From Spirogloea muscicola (Eukaryota > Streptophyta > Zygnematophyceae > Spirogloeales > Spirogloeaceae), in the NCBI GenBank assembly GCA_009602725.1, contig WELB01000074.1, positions 315,695 to 379,694 on the forward strand: 64,000 bases of DNA, given 5' to 3'. Each line of letters opens with the position of its first letter. The first letter of the stretch is position 1. The notes under the pieces are model-generated. The model saw nothing but the letters and a program-made list of their open reading frames with translations. It had not been told where the DNA came from and made no database searches. Shown one piece after another: positions 49,545 through 59,032 of the stretch. Position numbers and translations under genes: made by a program.

Positions 49545-49790
49545 TTCCCCTGGCCCCCTTCTCCTACTTTGATCCTACTTTTTTGGGCTGGCTTTTCCAG
49601 CCCCTATCCTCAACTACTGAGTGGTCCATCCTCTCCCGTTCTGCCATAGCCTCTTCAGGCCCCGCAGTCGCTGCTTAGCTCGTAGTTTGGCCCCTTCGAA
49701 CCTTGTCAATTCTTTTCGGGCTGGCTTCTCACAGCCCTTGCCCCCATTGGGAGAGCCACTTCTTCTTCAATGGGCGAGCCCTTTCTTCAA
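49545..49790 (+). mobile_element. Type A tail, type D tail and a short A end
   Basis: About 49545-49612 is a type A tail (TTTTTTGGGCTGGCTTTTCC, then AGCCCCTATCCTCAA) that stops before its GGGCGAGCCC end. About 49690-49765 is a type D tail, and 49769-49786 is a GGGCGAGCCC end on its own. Confidence 0.65.
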
Positions 49791-50214
49791 CGGACTCCTT
49801 GGATTCCAAGAGCGCTACACGCTCGGCGGAGGATGCGGGCTACGCCGTCCGCCAAGCGGCCGACGCAAAGGATCGCAAGTACTCGGATCACCCGGTAGGC
49901 GACGAGTTTGTCCCACTCGCCGTCGACGTATACGGCGCCTTTGGCGCCAAATGGCTTGACCTACTTCATTGCCTTGCGCGGCGGGCAGCGGCCCGCCGCC
50001 ACGGGCAGCAGGGCGAGCAGCCTGGCTTCCATGTCGCCGGGTCCCTCGCCCAAGTTTTCCGGATGCGCCTGGCCGTCTCTTTGCAGCGGTCCCTTGCTTT
50101 TGCGGTCGACTTCCGCGCAGGCCGCGCTCTGGCGGCGGCCTCCGGCTTCCGTCAGGGCGACGTCTTTCCGCCTGCTAGCTATTCAGATTTGCATCTACTG
50201 ACGAGAAGTTACTG
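49790..50214 (+). mobile_element. LINE C-terminal coding fragment
   Basis: An open frame covering the end of the RLE-like domain (KDRKYSDHPVGDEFVPLAVD, then VYGAFGAKWLDLL) and the C-terminal segment GSLAQVFRMRLAVSLQRSL...RAGRALAAASGFRQGD, ending HLLTRSY and a stop. Comparison with the copies at 17.2 and 47.25 kb fixes the conserved residues of the domain. It runs directly into a type B tail. Confidence 0.8.
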
Positions 50215-50410
50215 AGAGTTGGCTTACTGCTGTCTCAGTCCTTAGCACTCCGACTCCTTCAGACCTTGTCCATTCTTTTGGGCTGGCCTCTCCCAGCCAC
50301 CAGTTAATCTGGCCGCGCTTGCTTCTTTCTTCAAAAAGAGGTTAAGAAGGGGGCAAGAGCAAGCGCGGCCAGAGCTGTGAACAGCCAGCCCGAATAGAAG
50401 TGACAAGATC
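50215..50410. mobile_element. Type B 3' end (plus) followed by a type D end (minus) carrying B sequence
   Basis: About 50215-50335 is the untranslated end of the preceding LINE: CCTTGTCCATTCTTTTGGGC, hairpin CCAGCC, CCAGTTAATCTGG, CCGCGCTTGCTTCTTTC. About 50346-50405 (minus) is a D tail in which AGCAAGCGCGGCCAG (a B end) lies after GGGGGCAAG. Confidence 0.7.
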
Positions 50411-50454
50411 CGAAGGGGCTAAAAAGACAAAGCCAGCCCTAAAAGAGAACGAAG

Positions 50455-50640
50455 AAGTGCGCGCCCATGGAGAAGAGGGGCTGGCAAAGCCAGCCCAAAA
50501 AAGAATGGACAATGTCCAAAGTCAAAGAAAGCAGAGCCGGAAAAGGACTACACTATTAAACACTGCAGAACACAGAGACGATGCAGAGGGAAGCTCAGTA
50601 CCCACGAGTGAGCAACATCAGGTCTGAGTAGAAGAAGAAG
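50455..50640 (-). mobile_element. Type C LINE 3' end
   Basis: From the MLLTRGY stop (near 50600) the type C 3' untranslated region runs to the hairpin GGGCTGGC-AAA-GCCAGCCC and the GCGCGCCC end at about 50460. Near identical to the copies at 9.45 and 16.67 kb. Confidence 0.78.
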
Positions 50641-50862
50641 TGGCTCTCCCAATGGGGGCAAGAAGCAAGCGCGGCCAGAATAACTGGTGGCAAGGGCTGT
50701 GAGAAAGAAGAAGGCGCGCGGGGCGCATGAAATGAAAAGGGAGGCCAATTCAAGCCAATACACAGTTCAAGCAGAGGCGAGTGCAAACTAAACAAGGCTA
50801 CATAATATAGAGACCTAAACTAAGGTGCCTAAGGTGACATTAGTACCCACGAGAAAGAGAGA
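50630..50862 (-). mobile_element. Type D end with inserted B end, then LINE 3' untranslated tail
   Basis: The D end (GAAGTGGCTCTCCCAATGGG) is interrupted by a 26-base B end at 50663-50688, flanked by GGCAAG on both sides (50657-50662 and 50689-50694). From about 50705 to 50862 the sequence is the reverse complement of the 3' untranslated region of the LINE at 49.3-49.44 kb (GCGCGCGGGGCGCATGAAAT and on). Confidence 0.75.
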
Positions 50863-51200
50863 AGGGCTCGCCCATTGAGCATAGGGGCTGGAAAAAGCCA
50901 GCCCAGAAAAGAATCAACAAAGGACGAGAAGCCAGCCCGAAAAGAATTGACAAGGTTACTGAGTAGCTCGCTGCAGGGAAAGAGGCACTCCGCCGAGACC
51001 CAGAGGCGGCGGCCATAGCACGGCCTGCTCGCGTGTCGACTGCGCGCCTATAGAAAAGAGGGGCTGGCAAAGCCAGCCCAAGAAAGAATGGACAACGTCC
51101 AAAGCCAAAGAAAGAGGAGCCGGAAAAAGAGAGAAGGACTCGCCCATTGAGGATAGGGGCTGGAAAAAGCCAGCCCAAAAACGAATGAACTAAGGACGAG
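50862..51200 (-). mobile_element. Type A, D, C and A LINE ends in succession
   Basis: Type A at about 50866-50925, a D piece at 50930-50956, a type C-like coding remnant and hairpin at 50965-51110, and another type A at 51125-51200. All are minus strand. The C-terminal coding part near 51030-50960 stops short of the usual LLTRGY, cut by the D end. Confidence 0.65.
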
Positions 51201-51359
51201 AAGGGGCCAGGGGAAGCCGGAAAAAGGACTACACCACAAAACATTAACGCTAAAAAGCGCTTTCCACAAACTTTCCCGGTAGGATAATCACTTAGTAACC
51301 TCTAGTGAGGAGCCGCAAATCAGAAAGACAAGCAGGCGGACAGCAATCAAAAAATGGCG

Positions 51360-51720
51360 CGCCCTTAGAGAAGAGAGAGAGAGAGAGAGAGAAGTGCGCG
51401 CCCATAGAGAAGAGGGGCTGGCAAAGCCAGCCTAAAATGAATGGACAACATCCAAAAGCCAAGAAAGGTGCCAAAAAGAAAAACTATACAAGTAGATACG
51501 AGACGATGCAGATGGAAGCTCAGTACCCGCGAGTGAGCAACATCAAGTCTGAGTACGTCGCTGCAGGGAAAGGAGCACTCCGACCAGACCCGGCAAGCAA
51601 TCCCCCTGAGAAAAGCCAGAGGCTGCAGCTAGAGCACGGCCAGCACTCAAATGCAAACCGTGGGCCATGAACCGCTGGAGTCATATAAACGTACGTATGC
51701 GGTACGCCTTTCAGGCAGAC
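51360..51720 (-). mobile_element. Type C LINE 3' end with (TC)n tail
   Basis: Coding remnant (AHGLHLSAGRALAAASG-like) near 51665-51540, stop, 3' untranslated region, hairpin GGGCTGGC-AAA-GCCAGCC at about 51415, and a terminal simple run that is (AG)n on plus at 51374-51392, i.e. (CT)n at the element's 3' end. A second GCGCGCCC end adjoins at 51357-51366. Confidence 0.7.
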
Positions 51721-51889
51721 ATGGGAACTTTGTTGACAAGGACCTCCTCCGTCGTCCACTTTTTTAAGCCTCTTCTCTTTTCTGGGAGCTGGCCTGAGAG
51801 CTCTCACAGCTCCTCTCCAGGGGTTACTAAGTGACCATCCTTTGTGGTGCTTACTAGAAAGAAGAACTTGCTCTTCCAAATCTTCACCC

Positions 51890-52620
51890 TTCCGATGAAA
51901 TGCAATGGCTGTGAGAGGCCAGCCCAGAAGAAGCCCAAAGGAATAAGCGAAAAGCGCTAAAGCACCCAGCAACTTAAGTGGCCACTAGGTGCTCAATAAG
52001 CCCTGTTGAGAGAAGTGGCTCTCCGGGGTTACTAAGCTCCCATCCGCTGTAGTCTTGTGCATAGCTGTGTGCCTTAGCGCGTTTCGGCTCTTTGAACCTT
52101 GTCCATTCTTTCTGGGCTGGCGTTCACAGCCACTGCCTTAAATTGGCAGAGTTGTTGCTCTCCCAAAGGGAGCGAGAACAAGGTCTGAAAAGAGAAGTGA
52201 GCTCTTCCAAAGGGGGCGGGTCTGAAAGAGCTGGAAGGCAAGTTGCTTACTTGTGTGTTCTAGCACTCTCCTTTGGCCATCGCCCAGCTATCGCCATCTA
52301 CTGGAAGAGTCTGTCTTCTTTTCTTAATACGAGCTACTTTCCGGCTCGTTTGGATCTTATCCTTTCTTTCCTTGGCCCACGCCTTGCATGTGCGTGCTGG
52401 CCATGCTCTAGCTGCAGCCTTTGCACGAATACGCAATATTTCTTTGGGTTTTGGGTCAAGGGGATTGTTTTCCAGCGGCTAGTCTTTCTGACTTACGGCT
52501 CCTCGCCCCATTCAGCAAACGTGCTTCTTCTCTATCAGCCTACAACGTCTTGAAGAGCTGGTTCCCCATCTTGGCCTACACCTCAGCATCTTGCGGCTGT
52601 TGACAAGGGGTTATATGTAG
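51890..52620. mobile_element. Worn LINE tails and C-terminal remnant
   Basis: 51896-51945 holds a tail with TGCAATGGCTGTGAGAGGCC, related to one at 8900-8930. 52085-52170 (plus) is a decayed D-like tail. 52370-52510 (plus) holds the C-terminal segment (HALHVRAGHALAAA) in decayed form. These are the oldest-looking pieces of the cluster. Confidence 0.5.
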
Positions 52621-52989
52621 TAGTTGGGCCCTTCTTGCTTTCCCTCCTCTTCCTTTCTTTCCAACCACTTTAAACTTCTTTTCCACTTTCCCTTCGCTAG
52701 TTTTCGGGCTGGTCTCTTTAACACATAGACTCCCCAACTAACTAATAGTCATGACGCGAGTGATCCGTCATTCTCATGCTCAGTCCTATCAATGACCATC
52801 ACCTCCATGTCAAGGTGTCACTAATCAAGTAATGGGGGCCCTCACAAGGAGGGGCAAAGAATACAAAATTGAGAAGTCGGCTCGTTTGATTCTGAATGTG
52901 CTTATCTATGTCCTGGTGGTTATGTGTGCCAGACCAGGAACAACTTTGATGCAACAGTTTCGCTCCCTACAAGCAGCAGTCTGTGTTGC

Positions 52990-55109
52990 CTAGGGGCAGA
53001 TGGAGCTATAGCCAATGCCGCCGAAGTAGAAGTAAGCCTCCCAACCTCCAGGATTGGCTCCGACCCAGATGCTGTAGCAGTTGCTGTTGCTGGTGTAGGA
53101 AGAGATGGCGTAGTCGAGGTTGTAAAGGGTGTTGTACTGGTTCACAAATTGGATATTACGGATGTAGGCAGCGTAGGACCAGCCCTTGGCCGCGTACCAG
53201 CCGCTGCCCATGTACGTGCGAGTGTGCCTCCCATAGGGCTCGATGTTCACGATCTCGCCTCCCCACTGGACCACCTCGGCGTGGCTGTTGAGGCGGGTGA
53301 ATATCCACCACGGCCAGTAACCCACCCACTGACCCTGGTACTGGAGCCACCAGTGGCCAGAGCCGGGGTCCTTGAAGACCAGGAGCGTGAACTCCCACTG
53401 CGTGCTCCCGTACCAGGAGACGGGAGTCACCCTGCCGCCGAGGTAGACATTGCCGTTTGTCTGCACGAAGCCGCTGCAGTCCAGATTGTAGCAGCCGGTG
53501 CTCTTGTATGCATCCCTCTGCGACCAGGGAGACGAGCGCCAGCGGTGAGTCCAGCTGTTGATGAGGTGAAGGATACCATGGCAAGGCTGACCATCTTACG
53601 GCAAGGCTGCTAGCGGACAAAGGACAGCACTCACCGTCCAGTAAATGAAGAGCCTGGACTGCCAGTCGCCGTACTTGTTGGGGTACAGCTGCCAACCCGC
53701 CTCGATCGTGTTCAGGTCGCCGTTGCCGTAGGACCCGGCCACCAGCCACAGCTGGGAGAGGCTGAACTCGCTTGCAAACTCCACATAGGGGTTCCAGACA
53801 TTGAACGTCGCCTTGGTGCCATATATGAGCCCGCTGTTCCCTCTGTATTCACCAATGGCATACTGCAGAATGCGACAAAGCATACCGTCAGCTGCAGGCA
53901 TGTGATAGAGAGGCACTTGGCAGCAAGATCTGCAAGCTGTGCCACGATGTATGCCAGTCTCAACATAGGCCACCTAACCCTCAGAGGAATCCTTGTCTGA
54001 CTAGGACACGGTTGAGCAATTGCGACTGACCTCGTGACCCGCATATGACGGCTTCTGGATGGCGTTGTAGTTGAGCCTCGTGGTGTTGCTGCCAGCTTTC
54101 ATCATGCCTGCAGTGAGGGTCTCGTTCCCAGGCGTACCAGTGCTATTCTTTTCCTTGTGATGGCCTTTGTTCGGGTGATGGCCACCGCCATGAGCCTTGG
54201 GGTGCTTCTTGAAAAAGTCTGGCAATGAGCCAGCCCTAGCGACTTCGTCGTCTGCAACAAGGGAAGGCTTTATCAATGCGACTGCAGGACTTTATTTTTA
54301 TGTGTCGTGCACATCGAGGTTGTGGAGAGCTACAGCCGCAGCTGAGAGTAAGGTATGTGAGATTCGCTTTGCAGATCGCACCAGCCTTGCCAGGAAACGT
54401 GGTGGAAGAAGAGGAGAGGACTTACGAGTGACGCGGCGGACGGGGATGGTGCCCTCTGGGCAGCTGCCCCAGGTCTGCTTGACTGGGACGTGCGAGCTGT
54501 TGACCTTGCCATCATCGGAGGCCTTGAGGGAAGGGGGTTTCATCTGCGAGAAGCCAGCAGCCGAATATCATTCAGTCGCATGCTGATAGAAGCGACCATG
54601 CGTTTTTCTATTAGGCGTGCTGCTGCAGTCTGCAGCGAGGCTGGACTACGGCCTGGCAGAAGGTGTGTCGGACAGCAAAGTACCTGAATCTTGTGGTCCT
54701 TGAACTTGGCATCCTGCATGGTGTGCTGGTCCGCAATCTTGACGCAGTCGACGACATCCCCATCTTCCGTGTGGATGGTCTTCTGAGCAGGCCTCTGGTG
54801 GCGGGCGACGTACTTGGCAATGCGCGCCTGGTGGTCCACATCTGGTGAATGAACGAATGTGCAGCTTGTCAACAGGCATCCCCAGATTGCGCAGTGCAGA
54901 CGTCTCCACTATTGTTGAGATGGATTGGATGGAAGAGTTGAGCGTGAGGAGTAAGGTGTAGAAGTGGTACCTGCGGAAGGCGGAGGGCTGCTGAGCAGGC
55001 GCCTGCCCTGCTGCGGCTGGCCCGCGGCGCTGAGGCCGGCGAAGAGGAGCTGGGCGAGGAGGAGGAGGCAGGCGAGGCCGAGCGGGCGGCGGCCCCGAGC
55101 GGGAGCCAT
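52990..55109 (-). CDS. Neprosin-family glutamic peptidase, copy 1 (6 exons, 463 aa)
   Basis: A secreted glutamic endopeptidase of the neprosin (DUF239) family. Exons (minus): 55109-54971, 54841-54684, 54543-54426, 54251-54031, 53862-53635, 53517-52990; all GT-AG and in phase. Residues 1-30 form a signal peptide (RRPLGLACLLLLAQLLFAGL). Exons 2-3 carry the activation-peptide domain (HTEDGDVVDCVKIADQH, KDHKIQMKPPS). Exon 4 has a His/Lys/Gly-rich linker (HPKAHGGGHHPNKGHHKEKN). The catalytic domain starts with GHEYAIGEY (first catalytic Glu) and includes NTIEAGWQLYPNKYGD, RLFIYWT, TGCYNLDCSGFVQTN and QWGGEIVN (second Glu), ending in Cys-Pro. It is a tandem duplicate of the gene at 59033, with identical exon lengths. 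Likely substrates are Pro-rich wall or external proteins, by family analogy. Confidence 0.95.
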
Positions 55110-55759
55110 GCCGGGGGCGAGTGGGCGGCTAGCCGGCTCCAAGAGGCCGCTTTGGTGCGCAGTGGGGGGTCTGAGGCCGATGGTCTGAGTCAGGAGGCAC
55201 GCTGGGTGGGCGGTGGGGCGGGAGTGGCCAGCAGGCGGGCAAGCGGGGTGCGCGGGAAGGCCGGGGTGGGGAGCCGGGGTGGGCCTGGCAGTGGTCGTCG
55301 GGCTTGGGGCTCTGTCCGGCGCAGTGCCGAGCCTGCCTCTTATAGTGGGGGCATTCGGGTGGGGGGCCCACCGGCTGGCGCCGTTGCGGGGCGCGTTGGC
55401 GCAGGTCAACACACCGGGTGCTGCGGGCACCTCCGAGTGGCTGCCCGCGCGGCAAACCCGACAGCAGCCTGCGAAAACTTCTGGGTGCTGCCCGGTCAAG
55501 CAGGGCAGCTGCTTACGGGAGGTGTTCTACGGCCTCCACGTGGCGCGCTGCCGTCGAGCCGCTGACCACCCTCCCCCCGCAGCCGCCGACGACCCGCTTC
55601 CAGCGCCGCAGGATCCTGCAGCCGGGACCTTCCTGGGAACGCCACGTGGCCTTCGCTGGCGCCTGCAGCGAGCGTCAACAGCCCCCGTGCTCGAGAGGGC
55701 CTTCTCGCTCGCCACGTGGCGCTCAATCGGGTTATCGGCGGGCCTGGTGGACGAGAGAG

Positions 55760-55760
<1 letters not shown>
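55110..55760. promoter_or_regulatory. Neprosin copy 1 upstream region with three CACGTGGC boxes
   Basis: Perfect G-box cores CACGTG followed by GC occur at 55537, 55643 and 55713, which is 430-610 bases upstream of the start codon. CACGTGGC matches the plant G-box/ABRE class bound by bZIP and bHLH factors. The block 55450-55760 is homologous to 61.97-62.28 kb upstream of copy 2. The nearer part (55110-55450) is GC-rich with no clear motif. Confidence 0.55.
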
Positions 55761-56449
<689 letters not shown>

Positions 56450-56450
<1 letters not shown>

Positions 56451-56670
56451 ACCAGCCTAGAAAAACGGGAAGTAACAAATTCAGAGGGGCCAGTAAAGGG
56501 ACAGCCACTTCAGTAATTGTCCGTGACAGCTACTCAAGTGGCCACTGGGTGCTCAACACCCCCTGTTGAACAGCCGCAGGCCAGAGAACTAGTCTCCTAG
56601 CGGGTCCCCTGTCTACAGCCAGAGGTTGCAGCCAAAGTGCGACCGGCACCATTGACTCCTCTCTAGACTT
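56450..56670 (-). mobile_element. LINE 3' end shared by both neprosin units
   Basis: GGGGCCAGT, AGACAGCTACTCAAGTGGCC-like, CAGCCGCAGG and GCGACCGGCAC blocks are shared in order with 62.28-62.49 kb. It is therefore older than the neprosin duplication. The coding remnant reads leftwards. Confidence 0.6.
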
Positions 56671-57740
56671 ATGACGATATGCCCGGCCGGACCTTGGTCA
56701 TCATACACACTTCGCGAATGTGATTAAAATCTGTGTGGAAGTACATCGGAATGGGCTAAGAAATTACAGATTACTCAGCCTGTCCTGCTTGGATCTTTAA
56801 AGTGCTGTCTTCCGTGATTGTGCTCCTCAAAGCCTTACCGGTTGACAAGATGCCTTAGTGCACTAGTCAGCAGGCGCACCTATACAGTTTGAGAACCATC
56901 ACAACACAAATGACAAGCGGAGTGATCTTGATTTCAACAGTCTCTGGTGGGTCATGATTTGCAGTGCTTTTCAACGCCCCTGAACTTGTGACAAACTGTA
57001 TTCGTGCAGTGTTTAACAAGTAGGCATACCTACATTCCCTGAAGTCTATTCACCACCAGCAGACTTGACACAATTCAACAATTCTCTACTTAGGGTCTTG
57101 ACATGTGCTCAAGTGCCAATTTCATTACTCGCTTTTCAGATTGTAATAGAAGAGAGCTTCTTTGTTTTGCTCCTTTTGTAGTGGGAATTATTTGGATGGG
57201 AATTTATCCTGAGATCTTTCTTGAATGCATGCATACTTCAGTGAGTAACTTAACTGCTCATGGAAAGTTTTAGTGTCGAGGAATCGAGGAATCGAGCAAT
57301 CGAGCAATCGAGCCCTCGAGCACTCGAAGGCTCGAGTCCAGCCTCGACAACGAATCTTGTTTATCGCGCCTCTTGTTGATAACCCATCTCGTTGATAAAG
57401 GTAAAGAAAACTGAAAGTCTATCTATGCCCATTGACGCTCGATGTGCTCTACTTATCCAATCAACAAGCTTGCTGGTAAGGTCATGAACAAATTTAACCT
57501 GAAAACAACAATGCCGGGCGACGGCTGTAGCAGCTATGGAAATGCCGAGGGAGAGACTAAGCAGGACTCAAGGTCAGGTCTTGACCTCTACCTATGTGAA
57601 GGTTTTGTATCACCAGCACAGGCACGGCTCCTCCAACGGTAGCACGTCTCCTAGGCCTTGGTGTTCCAAGACCACGAAGCCTTTGGCAGAGATAGGGGAG
57701 GGGATGGACGCCGTCATCCCTGTTGCGTGCTGTCATGATA
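56671..57740. other. Intergenic, AT-richer, with a TCGAG repeat; no gene recognised
   Basis: No coding series or LINE tail is visible. The only structure is the eight-base repeat at 57277-57340, listed separately. Confidence 0.4.
57277..57340. repeat. Eight-base TCGAG-centred tandem repeat
   Basis: Units TCGAGGAA, TCGAGGAA, TCGAGCAA, TCGAGCAA, TCGAGCCC and TCGAGCAC follow in register, then a last CTCGAAGGCTCGAG. Later units create CTCGAG palindromes. Confidence 0.85.
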
Positions 57741-57749
57741 AGTACTCAT

Positions 57750-58348
57750 CAAAGGGCTGAAACTTCGCGCGGCAGTCCCAGTTAATTTTCTTTCACCTCC
57801 AGTGAAAGGAAGCTTTGGCTGCACTGAAAACGTAAGGTGGGTGCGAGCAGCCGGCCTTTGGACAACCTCGCAGTCTTAGCGGCACACGCATTTATATTAG
57901 ACTACGCCCGCGCTAATATCGACAACGTCAGCTGGAGCCCTCACACTCAGCATCTAGTGTACGACAAAAGCAGGCAAGGACTCACGAATGTCGCCGCTGG
58001 CTAGAGGCATGTTCGCACTTCAAAAAGCATTAAGGAGGTCACACGGCTGCTTGGGCGAAGACACTCAGAGGGTATCGCACACTCCCAATTGTTCCTCGTC
58101 CTGGACGGCAAATCAAAGGATGAGATTCCTCAAAATGGGGCGGCGGCTGTGAAGTTCCAACCCGAACCAATTCAATGGTCCGGAAGCGTGCAAGCACGTA
58201 TATTGTGGGCCATCCTCGCCAAGAAGCACAGGATCCGAGGGGCATCTTCGCCAAGGACAGGACTGCGGTTCCGGCGGGCAGCCGAGCTCACGAGTTGCAA
58301 ACGGCAACATAGACAACCGGCACCTAGACCCTTCTGCACGTCTGTTCA
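57750..58348 (+). repeat. Intergenic module, inverted relative to 62475-63020
   Basis: Shares CAGCTGGAGCCCTCACAC, CAGCATCTAGTGTACGACA, GCAGGCAAGGACTCA, TCAAAGGATGAGATTCCTC and CTCACGAGTTGCAAAC with the reverse complement of 62.48-63.02 kb, in the same order. It probably has no coding role: frames are broken in one copy or the other. Confidence 0.85.
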
Positions 58349-58354
58349 GACGTG
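58337..58354. repeat. 18-bp perfect palindrome at the module boundary
   Basis: CACGTCTG-TT-CAGACGTG. It sits exactly where the inverted module ends and the direct repeat with 63.23 kb begins. Confidence 0.9.
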
Positions 58355-59032
58355 TAGACCTGTTGGTGACTTACATACACCACACTTTATCTTGCATTGG
58401 ATTGTGTACCATGTGCAAAATTATCAACGTTGACCAGGATGAAGCGTACCAAGCAAGTAAGCAGTGCCTCTAATTTTGATTCCTCGAAAGCCGGCTTCGA
58501 TGTAATTGCATTGCTGCCTTCAAATCTTTCCTTGTAGATTGTCAATGCGCTTGTAGAATGTCAATGCGCTGGTACTGATACTGAAATACTTATGTGACTC
58601 TCTTTGCAGATCTGTAACTTCGACAAAGCAACAACGCAAGCTCTGCATAGCAGTGTCTTTCATAAGTAGAGGAACTTGTTTAAAACACTTGTCTGTGCTT
58701 ATGGGTTTTGCAACATATTGTGAATGCTTGAGTTACTAGAGAATCAATGAATGGTGCTGCAAAATATGCGTCAATCTGTAGCTCACATCATCTTGACCAA
58801 CATTTGTATGACATGACAATATCAACAATCAAATAAGAGGTATTAGTGAGAAAGAATTTCAAAATTTAATTGTCCTTGAAACGAAGGACCTCAATACAAA
58901 CAAAATGGGCATGTCGTGTTATCGACACTCCTCAGGTCTGCCTCTTATCTATCCGGGTGTCAACCAATGCAACGGGCAGAACAGCTTCTAAGTAGCACTA
59001 ATTATGTTGTACAAGCAGCAGTCTTATGTTGC
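58346..59032. repeat. Neprosin 3' flank, repeated directly at 63.23-63.87 kb
   Basis: Shared blocks in the same orientation include CAGACGTGTAGACC, CAGTGCCTCTA, GACTTCGATGT-like, GAATCAATGAATGGTG-like and ACAAGCAGCAGTCT. This is the downstream flank of a neprosin copy. The matching part next to copy 1 (52.95 kb) is only about 20 bases. Confidence 0.8.
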
